DNA of 64,000 nucleotides from Chiridota heheva (taxonomy: Eukaryota > Echinodermata > Holothuroidea > Apodida > Chiridotidae). This document shows, piece after piece, positions 13,501 through 28,500 of this stretch; the stretch's first letter is position 1; every line of letters starts with the position of its first letter. The notes beneath the pieces are model-generated. The model was not told the origin of the DNA. It worked only from the letters and a program-made list of their open reading frames with translations, and ran no database searches. The position numbers were made by a program, and so were the translations under genes. The DNA is taken from contig JAIGNY010001213.1 of assembly GCA_020152595.1 (NCBI GenBank), positions 711,501-775,500 on the forward strand, read 5' to 3'.

Positions 13501-16500
13501 GTCTACACCTGCTAGAAGTTGGTGAGTCTACACCTGCTAGAAGTTGGTGAGCCTACACCTGCTAGAAGTTGGTGAGTCTACACCTGCTAGAAGTTGGTTG
13601 GGGTATGGCAAAGACTCAAAACCTTGAGCTCAGAACATGCTGTTCAACTTCAAAGAATCTGATAGACATTTAAAAACCAAAAGATTTACTAAAGAAAATA
13701 TTAGGGTCGCCCTGTAATACATCACAGAATTTGCATAAAATATGAAAATTGGCTCCATAAGATTGCAAAATGCTGTAAAATGGGTTTTTTAATAACCGAT
13801 TTGGATGAAATCTTTTGTTTGTTTGTTTGTTTGATGGGGGCTTAAAGGCACTATGACAGCAAGGGTCATATTGTGCTTGAGAGGAAACCTTTTGCTACTA
13901 TGAATGTTTTTAATAGATAGATTAGCCCCGACACGTCCATATAGCCTACAAGTAGCCGCGACACGTCCATATAGCCTACAAGTAGCCGCGACAAGTCCAT
14001 ATAGCCTACAAGTAGCCGCGACACGTCCATATAGCCTTTAAGTAGCCGCGACACGTCCATATAGCCTACAAGTAGCTGCGACAAGTCCATATAGCCTACA
14101 AGTAGCCGCGACACGTCCATATAGCCTACAAGTAGCCGCGACACGTCCATATAGCCGATAGACTAGCCGCTACACGTCCATATAGCCGATAGATTAGCCG
14201 CGACACGTCCATATAGCCGATAGATTAGCCGCGACACATCCATATAGCAGATAGATTAGCCGCGACACGTCCATATAGCCGATAGATTAGCCGCGACACG
14301 TCCATATAGCCGATAGATTAGCCGCGTCAAGTCCATATAGCCGATAGATTAGCCGCGACACGTCCATATAGCCTACAAGGAAAAGCTTTAAATTAAGGAT
14401 GAAGCAGCAAGAACGTTTTGCAAAAAAAATGACAAGTTTAGTGGTCGGCCTTGTATGACTTAACCCATATTGCACCACAAACCTGCATATCATCTTTAAC
14501 ATGTGCATCTGGCGATTCATTTTAATACATGAAGGAAAAGTTTCCATTTGGTGTCACTCAACAATTTAAACTTACTCTATAACATCCTTCTTTTTCATGC
14601 TTTATGTTTGAAATTATTTTTAACATTTTTGGAAAGAACAAAATAACAAGGTAAATTTCAAACAATTGCTTACAATTAATCCTAACTCTTTGGCTCACAA
14701 TAATGCTAGCTACGCTCTACATTTCTACAAGTACAGAAATATTAAAATCAGAGTGTTGTCAAATTTAAAACTAATATAATAAATTGTTAAATTCGATCTC
14801 CCCTCTTTCACTTAATCAAAGATAGAATAAATCATGAAATGTCTTGAAAGTAAAATCCAGCTTACAGAGTCAAGTGGTGCTGTATGTCTTGGAGACCTTG
14901 TTGGTAGCGCCGGAGCAATCGCTGGTGATCGACTTAATAACTGAGGTTTTGCCGTCGAAATTTTATGGGTGGGCATTGAAGCCAAAACAGCAGTGGCAGG
15001 CTTTTTTCTGTGATGAAAATAGTATTTGAAAGACTTCATAACCATACATAACTTATTGGAACTTTACTTAAAGGTCTATGGACAAAAATTGTTATGTAAT
15101 GAAAATTAAGAGCATTAAATTATATCTTAATTTTGATTTCATCTGTAACCTTGATGTTTATTTGGTGATGTTTAACGTCACCATGACAACACTGCTCAAA
15201 TTGTGCTAGAGAGCTTAGATTATATCAGAGATGTAAAGAGAATGGAGGAGTTGTGTAGAGGGCAGTAGGTAGGTATAAGTCTGGAGAACGTTAAAACAAG
15301 ATAAGTTGGATATACTTATAGTAGCAGGTATCGTGAAGAAAGATGATTTTTTTTGTGGGGAGTTTTTGCGGTACAGCTCGGCAATGGAGTTGAAGGGATT
15401 GATCTATGGTTTGTAACCTTGAAGCTGAATCATTTGTTGTGAATGCAAGATGATCCGATTGGATGTACAGAAAGATGTAGCTCAGCAAAGGCTGTCTTAA
15501 TACCTTGAAGAGATTCGATTGAAATGAGAGTGCAGTAGCTAAAGGAAGCAGGGTGGTAATTATTTGCTTGCTAGAGTGCAGTAACTAAAGGAAGCAGGGT
15601 GGTAATTATTTGCTTGCTAGAGTGCAGTAGCTAAAGGAAGCAGGGTGGTAATTATTTGCTTGCTAGAGTGCATTAGCTAAAGGAAGCAGGGTGGTAATTA
15701 TTTGCTTGCTAGAGCGCAGTAGCTTAAGGAAGCAGGGTGGTAATTATTTGCTTGCTAGAGCGCAGTAGCTTAAGGAAGCAGGGTGGTAATTATTTGCTTG
15801 CTAGAGTGCAGTAGCTTAAGGAAGCAGGGTGGTAATTATTTGCTTGCTAGAGCGCAGTATAGCTAAAGGTAGCAGGGTGGTAATTATTTGCTTGCTAGAG
15901 CGCAGTAGCTAAAGGAAGCAGGGTGGTAATTATTTGCTTGCTAGAGCGCAGTATAGCTAAAGGAAGCAGGGTGGTAATTATTTGCTTGCTAGAGCGCAGT
16001 AGCTAAAGGTAGCAGGGTGGTAATTATTTGCTTGCTAGAGCGCAGTAGCTAAAGGAAGCAGGGTGGTAATTATTTGCTTGCTAGAGCGCAGTAGCTAAAG
16101 GTAGCAGGGTGGTAATTATTTGCTTGCTAGAGCGCAGTAGCTTAATGAAGCAGGGTGGTAATTATTTGCTTGCTAGAGTGCAGTAGCTTAAGGAAGCAGG
16201 GTGGTAATTATTTGCTTGCTAGAGCGCAGTAGCTTAAGGAAGCAGGGTAATAATTATTTGCTTGCTAGAGCGCAGTAGCTTAAGGAAGCAGGGTGGTAAT
16301 TATTTGCTTGCTAGAGTGCAGTAGCTAAAGGAAGCAGGGTGGTAATTATTTGCTTGCTAGAGTGCAGTAGCTAAAGGAAGCAGGGTGGTAATTATTTGCT
16401 TGCTAGAGCGCAGTAGCTTAAGGAAGCAGGGTGGTAATTATTTGCTTGCTAGAGTGCAGTAGCTAAAGGAAGCAGGGTGGTAATTATTTGCTTGCTAGAG

Positions 16501-19500
16501 TGCAGTAGCTTAAGGAAGCAGGGTGGTAATTATTTGCTTGCTAGAGCGCAGTAGCTTAAGGAAGCAGAGTGGTAATTATTTGCTTGCTAGAGTGCAGTAG
16601 CTTAAGGAAGCAGGGTGTGATTATTTGCTTGCTAGAGCGCAGTAGCTTAAGGAAGCAGGGTGGTAATTATTTGCTTGCTAGAGCGCAGTAGCTTAAGGAA
16701 GCAGGGTGGTAATTATTTGCTTGCTAGAGCGCAGTAGCTAAAGGAAGCAGGGTGGTAATTATTTGCTTGCTAGAGTGCAGTAGCTTAAGGAAGCAGGGTG
16801 GTAATTATTTGCTTGCTAGAGGGCAGTAGCTTAAGGAAGCAGGGTGGTAATTATTTGCTTGCTAGAGCGCAGTAGCTTAAGGAAGCAGGGTGGTAATTAT
16901 TTGCTTGCTAGAGCGCAGTAGCTTAAGGAAGCAGGGTGGTAATTATTTGCTTGCTAGAGCGCAGTAGCTAAAGGAAGCAGGGTGGTAATTATTTGCTTGC
17001 TAGAGCACAGTAGCTAAAGGTAGCAGGGTGGTAATTATTTGCTTGCTAGAGCGCAGTAGCTTAATGAAGCAGGGTGGTAATTATTTGCTTGCTAGAGCGC
17101 AGTAGCTTAAGGAAGCAGGGTGGTAATTATTTGCTTGCAGAGTGCAGTAGCTAAAGGAAGCAGGGTGGTAATTATTTTGCTTGCTAGAGCGCAGTAGCAA
17201 GGAAGCAGGGTGGTAATTATTTGTTTGCTAGGCGCAGTAGCTTAAGGAAGCAGGGTGGTAATTATTTGCTTGCTAGAGCACAGTAGCTTAAGGAAGCAGG
17301 GTGGTAATTATTTGCTTGCTAGAGCGCAGTAGCTTAAGGAAGCAGGGTAATAATTATTTTTGCTTGCTAGAGCGCAGTAGCAAGGAAGCAGGGTGGTAAT
17401 TATTTGCTTGCAGAGCGCAGTAGCTAAAGGAAGCAGGGTGGTAATTATTTGCTTGCAGAGTGCAGTAGCTTAAGGAAGCAGGGTGGTAATTATTTGTTTG
17501 CTAGAGCGCAGTAGCAGGAAGCAGGGTGGTAATTATTTGCTTGCTAGAGCGCAGTAGCTTAAGGAAGCAGGGTGGTAATTATTTGCTTGCTAGAGCGCAG
17601 TAGCTTAAGGAAGCAGGGTGGTAATTATTTGCTTGCTAGGCGCGGTAGCAAGGAAGCAGGGTGGTAATTATTTGCTTGCAGAGCGCAGTAGCAAGGAAGC
17701 AGGGTGGTAATTATTTGCTTGCTAGGCGCAGTAGCTTAAGGAAGCAGGGTGGTAATTATTTGCTTGCTAGGCGCAGTAGCAAGGAAGCAGGGTGGTATTA
17801 TTTGCTTGCAGAGTGCAGTAGCTAAAGGAAGCAGGGTGGTAATTATTTGCTTGCTAGAGCGCAGTAGCTTAAGGAAGCAGGGTGGTAATTATTTGCTTGC
17901 TAGGCGCAGTAAGCTTAAGGAAGCAGGGTGGTAATTAGTTGCTTGCTAGAGCACAGTAGCTTAAGGAAGCAGGGTGGTAATTATTTGCTTGCTAGAGCGC
18001 AGTAGCTTAAGGAAGCAGGGTAATAATTATTTGCTTGCTAGAGCGCAGTAGCTTAAGGAAGCAGGGTGGTAATTATTTGCTTGCTAGAGCGCAATAGCTA
18101 AAGGTAGCAGGGTGGTAATTATTTGCTTGCTAGAGCGCAGTAGCTTAAGGAAGCGGGTGGTAATTATTTGCTTGCTAGAGCGCAGTATAGCTAAAGGTAG
18201 CAGGGTGGTAATTATTTGCTTGCTTGCTAGAGTGCAGTAGCTAAATGAGGCCATGAACCATGGGAGACCCCATTTGAGCAGTGGCACAACTATTAACTTT
18301 GGGGACCATGGGAAATTTGATGCTCTGAGCCCCATAATCACATATCTCAGTGTTATTGCTTCCCCTGCCCCCCCCCCCCCTCCCCCAAACAAAACAAAAA
18401 ATTAGGCAGGGGCACATGAGAGGATTGCACCCGCCTGGTTGCATGCTTTTTACTCGTTTGAAAGGTAAATTGGGAAATTATTAACACAAAATCCTGTACA
18501 ATTGGCAACATTTCCAAAATTTTAAGAAATTGTCCCAAACAATTTCCAAAAATAGAGGAAATTCCTCGATAATTGAAGAAAATTTCCTGAAAATATCCCG
18601 AAAAGTGAAGGAGATTTGCAGCTTAGCAGCAACATTTTGATTTAATGTTTTACTGGTGCAATTTTCCAGCTTACAACCACCAGGGAATCATTAAGTTCTT
18701 GCCCCTTGTGAGATGACCCTTCCTACGCCCCTGGATGTATAAATCACCCTTTACCGTCAAAGCAAAACCTTGAGAAAAGAGGAAAGTGATTCAAGGTAAA
18801 ACTGTCCCGTAATCCATCATCTTGACATTAAACTGAATAATAAGAAAATATTAAAACTTACCCAAAGGGTGATGGAAAACTTGAATTGCCCTGCAATGAA
18901 TAAAATTAATAAAACAATTGTTGTTTTAATAACAAATTAAGTACCTAAATAAGATAACGTTGATGAATGATAATTACTCTCCCCCACTCTATGATTGTAA
19001 ATCTTTAATTAAAATGTTACAACTTCTTACAAGTTGCATAGCTTATACCATTTGAGGTATAAAAAGAAGATACAACATCATTGTACCACAGAGATATTTC
19101 CCATCAAAATTTGAAGAAAATCAGCCCAATTTTTTTTCAATTAGAAAATCAAAATGTTTAGTGGCTCTGATGCATTCTTTCATTATTGGTTGATTTATAC
19201 TAACTGGCATTGTGTAATATACTACAAGACATGCTTCATAACATATATGCATAAGCCATGCCCACCATGTACATGATACATCAATAACATAGAACTTGTT
19301 GACAACACTTTTCAAGATTTTTTAAATTTTATATTAAGCCTCCCACCCCACTTTAAGCAATATGCATGACATCATCACTACAACCAATAGGGCACACAAG
19401 CAGACAATGAGTTATCTGTGTACCACATATGACCTGCATCCAATGTAGTGTCCTTAAGTTACTGTATTTACAAGCTCTTTTCAGCAAAACCAATTAATCC

Positions 19501-22500
19501 CCACCCACTATGTACATTAATGATTTTCAACTATTTTATACCATGCATATGTATACACTATAGCTAACAATATAAATATACCAAGTATGAATCAAAGCAA
19601 ACATGAAGTTGTTAAAATATGAGCATTTGACGAATTTTACATTAAGTTCTGCCTACTCATTGATATGCATGGCATCACCACCAAAACCCATAGGACACAT
19701 CTTTGGACCATGGGCTACAGTATCTGTGTACCACATATGACATAAATCCAATGTACCGTTCTTACGAGCTAGGTGTAACACACACACACACACATACATA
19801 CATACAGGTTTGTCTACATGTACCAAAATTAATAGGACACATAAACGGCACACATTGGCTATTTGTGTACCACACATGACATGATTCCAGTTTATCCTTC
19901 TTTAGATATCGTGTTTACCAGCTCTTTTCAGCAAAATCATATAAAGCCCTGCCTACTATGCATATTGATGAAATTGAACGTTTTTATACAATGAACACAT
20001 ACACACTCATGATGAATAACTCTTGACTATAAATTTTGTCCAATGCATCCAAACTCACCAGAGTGTTTATAACTCACTGATGAAAACATCCTTTTAAAAG
20101 TCCAAATGAATCCTCAGCCCCACATTACACATATGACTTGGCCCTGCAGTAACTAAATCCACAATACCTGGCTCTTCACAATAATTTCCATTGTGTTCAT
20201 AAAAGTAATTGGGAATGTAATTACTGATGCGTAAAATCACTGAATTATCTGTGGTGGGTTTCTTAATTGCTTCTAGTAGTCTAAAAGTCATACCCACCGA
20301 AATGGAGGTTCTCGCGGGTAAAAAGACTGCAAATTTGTAGCGAGGGTTGAGCGTAATGCTAGCAAGTAACATAATTATACCTATGCCAAATATGAAACAA
20401 AACAGACATGTGATTGTAAAAATATGGACATTTCAATTTGTTTAAATTAAGCCCCACCTACTCATTAATGTGCATGATATCACCACCAAAACCAAGAAGG
20501 TACATATACAGATCATGGGCTATCTGTATACCAAATGTGACATGAATCGAGGTTACTATTCTTGAGATACCGTACTTACAAGCTCTTTTTTAGCAAAATC
20601 ATATTAAGCCCCGCCCAGTATGCATATTAATGAATTCCATGTTTCTAAACCACGAACATATACACACTAGCTAGCATCATAATTATACCAAATATGAACT
20701 AGAACGGTAAATACCGTCATGGTTCGCATGCCCATGCAAATTGACACTCATATTATATGACCCGGCCAATTATAAAAATGGCATCTCATGCTAAGTCCCA
20801 CATGGCATCCCATGTGTTACATGGCATCTCACCCCATGTCCCACATGGTATCCCATCCCATGTCACACATGGTATTCCACCATATCTTCCACATGGCATC
20901 CCACCCCATGTCCCACATGACATCCCATGTCCCACGTAGCATTCCATCATATGTCCCACAGGGCATCCCATCCTATGACCCACATGGCATTCCACGCTAT
21001 GTCCCACATGCCATGTACCAAATGACATCCCACCTCATGTCCCACATGACATCCCATGCCTCGTCCCACATGGCATTCCACCATATCTCCCACATGGCAA
21101 ACCTCCATACAGTGTCTCACATGGTATTCCACCATATGTCCCACATGGCATTCCACCATATGTCCCACATGGCATCCCACGCTATGACCCACATGGATCC
21201 CATCCTACATGTATGTCCCACATTAATCCAACCATATGTACCACATGACATCCCTCCCTATGTCCCACATGGCATCCCACCCTGTGTCCCACATCAGTGG
21301 CTTCCCACCTGATGTTCCACATAGCATCCCACCATATGTTCCACAAGGTATCCCTCCTAATGTCCCAATGACATCCTACTTTATGTCCCACATGGCATCA
21401 CATCTCATGTCCCACATCCCATGTCCCCATACCTTATGTCCCACATAGCCTCCTACCCTATGTCACACATGGTATCCTACCTTATGTCACACATGGCATC
21501 CTACCTAATGTCATCCCAACCTATGTCACACTCTGTGTTCCTCGTGGCATCCCACCATGTCCCACATGGCATTCTATCCTGTTCCACATGGCATCCCACC
21601 CCATGTCCCACATGGCATCCCAACCCATGTCCCACATGACATCCCATAGGCTCCATAAGAAGTCTCATCCTAGGTCCTAGCTATCACAGTCCCTGATTGA
21701 GCATACTATGTATGAAAGTGTCAGTTCATATAATAACTTATACGCAAATGAGTTGTTGAAATGGGGTGGGACGCCATGTTCCACATGACATCCCAAACCA
21801 TCCTATGTCCCACATGACATTCCATCCCATGGCAATCTACCCTATGTCCTGCATGGCATTCCACCACGTATCCTACGTGGCATTCCACCCTGTTCCACAT
21901 GGCATCCCACCCCATGTCCCACATGGCATCCCACCTCATGTCCCACATGGCATCCCACCCTATGTCTCACATGACATCCCATAAGCTCCATAAGAAGTCT
22001 CATCCTAGCTATCACAGTCTCTGATTGAGCATACTATGCATTAAAGTGTCAGTTCATATAATAACTAATATGCCAATGATTTGTTAAATAGGAAAAAAAG
22101 GTGGAGTCAAATAATTATGCCTGATATAGCCCTTGGTGTATACAACATGGTAAATATTAAATCATATGTCCTTCATGGCCCCCATCCATGTCCCACATGG
22201 CATCTCTTCCTATGTCCATATGCAATCACATCCTGTCACACTCCCTGCCAAAGCATATTAAATAAACAAGTCTGGTCAGGTCATAATACTGTAGCAACTT
22301 TATGCAAATGAGCACAATAACAAAGGCGGAGTTTAAAAAAATCATGCCTGATACAACTGTTGGTGCCCAAATATTTTGAAGTTTTTTAAGGATTTTAAAT
22401 CTCAAGTACTACAAGAGAGACTTGATGATCTCTGAAGAATATTGGAACATTATACAGTATCATTTTACAGTTATCTTCTAAGAAAATATCAAATGTATTG

Positions 22501-25500
22501 TAGACTTTTTAAGGAAAGTAGTCTTCAATCCTATCTTAAGTATCTCTGAAAAACTTTAACATTTTATAAGGAAATTCTAACCTTCCATAAGGATATCTGA
22601 AAAAACTTTAACTTTTTCTGAGGAACTCTGAAGAAACTTTAACATTTTCTGAGGAATTCTTGAAAAACTTTAACATTTCTGAGGAAATCTCAGGACAAAT
22701 CTGTGGACGGCCGGACGTAATCGCCATTACATAGGTTCGCATAATGCTACGCATGCGAACCAAAAAACAGACACTCGGTTGTTAAATATTAGCATTTGAT
22801 GATTTTTACATTAAGCCCGCCTACTAATTAAAATGCATGACATCACTACTAAAAACAACAGGGACAGACCATGGGCTATCTGTACCACATACAGTATGAC
22901 ATGAATCTAGTGTATTGTTCTTGAGATATCGTGATTACAAGCTTACTGTAACAGACACACATACAGACACCCACACATACACACCCACACACACGCCAGC
23001 ATGACCGCATCGGTTCCTTATGCTATTAGCATCGGCACCAAACATGGGGAAAAAACATTTAAGCAAAAAGACAATCTGGGCAAATAGACTATTCCATTAG
23101 ATTTTATACATGATTACTTGAATACTTTGATTAATCAACTGCTGGGGAATTCTCACATTGTTATCCAACCAATCAGCTGCAGGTGCTTGAGAAAAAGTTG
23201 TAAACAAGAATGCGTGCACTTTTGTCCCATACCGTGTATGAATTGTGCAGACGTTGAAGGATCCCCCTGTACTTGATTGGTTAATAAGATTCCCCCCCCC
23301 CTCTCAGTACTTGATTGGTTTATAAGATTCCCCCCTCCCCAGTATATGATTGGTCCATTATGGACATATGAATTTTGGCCATGTGACATATTGATTAATT
23401 TTGGGAAAATTGCTGATTCAAATTTGAAATGGTCTATAGAGAAATGTGGTGCAGCATACCATTGGTGATCGTGCTGGACGCGGTGGAGTTGAAGGTGGTG
23501 GACCACCCTCCTCATCAGGGGGTATATCGTAGACTTCTTCTGCAAATTAAGGAGAAAAGACATTGTTTTTATTAATCCAATTTTCGCATTCCTGCAAAAA
23601 TCTTTAAAAGTTATTTCAAAGAAATTTTCAATCGTTCTGGCCGGCTTCCAAACAATTATGAAACTAACGTTTTTCAGATTGAAATACATCCTTTTGCAAA
23701 CTAGTGCTAAATAAGTTTTAAATCATGACTTCAAACTAGTGTCACCAAATAGTATCACCAAATAGTATCACCAAATAGTATCACCAAATAGTATCACCAA
23801 ATAGTATCACCAAATAGTATCACCAAATAGTATCACCAAATAGGCACACTAGGACTCTTATAGACATACACATTGTTGAAAGTCTAGTTTTATAGCACAC
23901 AAAATTTGGTTCAACATCTTCCCAAAAAATATTTCAAACCAGATTTGACCCCAATTCATGTACATTTTGTCTTGCCAAAATAAAATAATTGATAACATCA
24001 CACATGGCATTTACATATTTTCTAAAATTATTAGGCATGAAAATTCAGAATTCTACTATTTAAAAAAAATGAATTTTGATGGAAAATTTTGCTATTTGAA
24101 TGATTGCCAAACTATAATTTTCAAACAATCAAGATATTAACATCTGTAGCTGTTACTTGTACTTACAATTATGTGTAAAGCTGCTTTAAACATCTTAAGC
24201 AACATTTCATGTGATGTGTGTGCCCTATGGGGTGTATGTGCCCTATGGGGTGTGTGTGCCCTATGGGGAGATAGGCAAGGTAGGCACACCCAACCCCCAC
24301 CTACCCACCCACCCTTCCCCCATAAAGAACAAAATTGCAATAGGGAAATTTTGTCTGCTCTATGTTTCCCTCTACATGTATGCGGGGGAAAATTTGTTTG
24401 CTAATATCCATTGCTACTCTCCTAATCAAAGAGTTTGACACCATGAACAAACTTCAGAATCTCCTGCTATTATTAGAGTAATATGTATTAAATTCATTAA
24501 ATAATACTAATACAAATTTCTTCAGATATCCATGTGGTTATTAATAATTAGTATCAATGAGTATTCAAACGAGGGAGGAGAAGTCATACTGGTCATGTGA
24601 CAAACAAAACAACATTAAATCAAAGTTAGTAAATGGCAAATAAAGCCTATCAAGCACACAATACATAGCCAGTAACCTTTTGAAAAGCTGTTAAAACACT
24701 TACCAACCGCACATATATTAACCTATTTAGAATAATTGTTTTCCCCAAATAAGCTTTTCTAGGTGTGAATTTTGCAGACATCTTTACAATTTCCCAAGGG
24801 CTTAATGCACTGACAGCCTTTAAAGTGGGGGTGTTTTTATGAAACCAGAAATCAAGTTTAACCAGAGCCTGCAAAAATGGATTTGAGCTAAACCACAAAA
24901 TTCTGGAAATTCCACAACCTCCACCCCCCCCATCCCCACAACAAAGAAACAAGAAATTTTGACATATTTTAGTCCATAGAAGAACACATACTGTAGTACC
25001 TTAAGTTAGTAAACTCTCTCCAATCACATTAAAGTGCAAACTTCAAACCAACAGGGACTGATATTCCATTGTTCTCTGCCTTTAGGCATATGGCTCACTG
25101 TGCTCTAATATTCCCATTTTTAATATTGAACTACATGTAGCTCAATGAAGTTGAATGTATCAAGTGTAACAGAAGAATCCAGGTTAGGCCAGCTCTACCA
25201 GGTTAGGCCAGCTCTACCAGGTTAGGCCAGCTCTACCAGGTAAAGCCAGCTCTACCAGGTTAGGCCAGCTCTACCAGGTTAGGTCAGCTCTACCAGGTTA
25301 GGTCAGCTCTACCAGGTTAGGTCAGCTCTACCAGGTTAGGTCAGCTCTACCAGGTTAGGTCAGCTCTACCAGGTTAGGTCAGCTCTACCAGGTTAGGTCA
25401 GCTCTACCAGGTTAGGCCAGCTCTACCAGGTTAGGTCAGCTCTACCAGGTTAGGTCAGCTCTACCAGGTTAGGTCAGCTCTACCAGGTTAGGCCAGCTCT

Positions 25501-28500
25501 ACCAGGTTAGGTCAGCTCTACCAGGTTAGGTCAGCTCTACCAGGTAAGGTCAGCTCTACCAGGTAAGGTCAGCTCTATTAAGTTAGGTCAGCTCTACAAG
25601 CTTAGGTCAGCTCTACCAGCTTATGTCAGCTTTACCAGGTTAGGTCAACTCTACCAGGTTAGGTCAGCTCTACCGGGTTAGGTCAGCTCTACCGGGTTAG
25701 GTCAGCTCTACCGGGTTAGGTCAGCTCTACCGGGTTAGGTCAGCTCTACCAGATTAGGTCAGCTCTACCGGGTTAGGTCAGCTCTACCGGGTTAAGTCAG
25801 CTCTACCAGCTTAGGTCAGCTCTACCAGGTTAGGTCAGCTCTATCAGGTTAGGTCAGCTCTACCAGGTTAGGTCAGCTCTACAAGGCTAGGTCAGCTCTA
25901 CCAGGCTACATCAGCTTTACCAGGTTAGGTCAGCTCTACCATTCCTTGGTTATTTTATGTTTTGTTTTTTCCCCCAGGCAATTTAGACAGATAGTTATTT
26001 CCATGATATACCAATTAATGGATGTTAAAATAAATGGTCATAGTACCTAAAATATAATATTCAGTGAATAACAAAAGGCAGTGCAGGCAAAAAAAATCTC
26101 CCAACTGATTTATTCATATCAATACTACATGGACATCTTTCTTTGTTTAGGACAATATAATCACCTTTAAAATTTACATTGTCAATAGTTGATTTAAAAG
26201 AGTGTATTTTTTACTGAGAATCTTCAAATTTGGCAAAGAGATCATGCAATTTCTGACACAACTGACAATACATTTCCACTGTTTTTTAATGTATTCAAAA
26301 TTTGTGATGCAGAAAATTCAAAAAGTGGAAATTTCTATGCACTTCTTTTATCGTTGTGTCCCAAATCTCTCTGTTTATGAGTTAAACAGTTTCTTTTTGA
26401 CAAACTGCTGACTGCAGGTAGGTATGCATCATTTAAATGAACAAAACAGAAATTGCTTCAATCAGGTATCTTTACTTCTATTTGGGTTTACAAAATAATA
26501 CATTGGATTCTTGAATGACTAGATTTCTTTCTGCCTATTTTTTCACTCATAAAAATGAATAAAAATACTTGTTTATTAATTTTGAAACAACAAAGATTCG
26601 AGTAAAATACTGAAACCAAGGATTAAAATTTAACTTAAGAGTGCATAATTCAGGAAGATGCAAGGTGAAAATACAAAAACAAAATGAGAAGAAAAAACCT
26701 TCTTTTAAACTTGTAATACTTCAAGGTGTATGGACAAAATGTGCTAAATTGAACATTCATTAATTGATGAATGATGTTGGCAGGTCAACAGATAAAGTCA
26801 TAAGGTCAAATGGTGCCAGAGGATTATATCATTTTGTTATGCCTGTTCCATGTAAGTTGGTTAAATCCATCTGAGCCATTAGGTCCATAGGGCCAGCGCT
26901 TATATCCTGTTTCCATGGCAACAGCGGATGCATGAGAATACATGACTCCCCCTGAAAGGGACACCAAGCCACTCCAGGTTAACTTCCCGTAATTGCTGGT
27001 ACTCATTTTACAGCTGAGTGGACTGGAGCAAGTAAAGTTAAGTGTCTTGCAAAAGGGACACGGCTCTCGCAACAGAATGTACTGACTGAGCCATGTACTA
27101 CACCATGCAGTTCCATATCATCCGAATACAAACATTTGAGACTCAAGTTTGATTACAGCTCTCAGCCAACAATACATCCAAAATTTGCAAAACCATAATT
27201 GAATATTGATGCCAAAAATTCAAAAAGCTGTAAAATAGTCAATTTTTCACTTATTTTGATGGAATTATGTTTGCTGGTTTTTAGTTGAATTAGAAGCAAT
27301 TTAGTTCATGTTGTTTGTTTAAGGCCTTGAGGGACTGGTATGGCACAGAAGGCATCCACACACCTTTAATAGGGGAATGAAAGAAAGGTTGGGTGCTGTG
27401 CATTGAAACAAGTCCATTAGTGTTGCAGATAACATAAATACATATCTTATTTGAAACTTCATATTCTGTAATCACAGATTTAATCAATAATTTAATTAAT
27501 TAATCAGTGACAGATAATCAGCCCACGAAATCACAGATTTAATTCTGCTTTTGCCAATTCCAATCCCCTTTTGACACCTAAAATCCATAACTACAATTCA
27601 AATTCATCATTGTGTTTAATTAGATTTTTTTAAATGTAATTGCTGATTTGAACCCCAAAATATGGAATTAAATTTGTAACCATAATTATTAATTTGAACC
27701 CATTTTACAGATTTCATTTAATATTCAAGGATTTAAATTAATATGCAAGAAATCTATAATTACAGATACAAAAATCTCAAATCAAATATATTAATATCAT
27801 GGCACTAATGGGCTCCATATAATAGTGGGATGTGTTTGACATGTACTTTCACCTTCTGTGTCTTGATCACCTAGACTTTCTTCATCTGCAGAGAGCACAT
27901 AAGATATTTTTGTAGAAAGAGAAAGAAAAGAAGGCAAAGTTGGGAATCAATCACTAAAAAAAATCTACCACCTTAATTATTGTCAATATGATTAATTTCT
28001 GCAGGAAAAGCATTCCATTACTATTTTAGATTAATAAGAACTGAGTTTTACTGATTAAGACTAATCATGCTGTTAATCTGTGGAAAGAAATTCATTCAAA
28101 CATTTTATTTTCCTTCCCACTTAATCTTTGCTTAATATTGACAAGAGAAATAAGAAAACAATATGCCTGTTTTGAGTCACTCTTAAGCCAATACCTTAAG
28201 GTATATATAAGAAAACAATATGCCTGCTTTGAGTCACTCTTAAGCCAATACCTTAAGGTATATATAAGAAAACAATATGCCTGCTTTGAGTCACTCTTAA
28301 GCCAATACCTTAAGGTATATATAAGAAAACAATATGCCTGCTTTGAGTCACTCTTAAGCCAATACCTTAAGGTATTTATAAGAAAACAATATGCCTGCTT
28401 TGAGTCACTCTTAAGCCAATACCTTAAGGTATATATAAGAAAACAATATGCCTGCTTTGAGTCACTCTTAAGCCAATACCTTAAGGTATATATAAGAAAA

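Noticed and set aside
20786-21984. His/Met/Pro-rich frames on both strands
   Set aside because: By-product of the ccacatggcatcccacc array inside the 2-kb insertion.
24695-24745. Strong minus-strand donor gtaagtg with a possible 19-nt exon
   Set aside because: In the required phase 1 it starts with a stop (TAA); weak acceptor.
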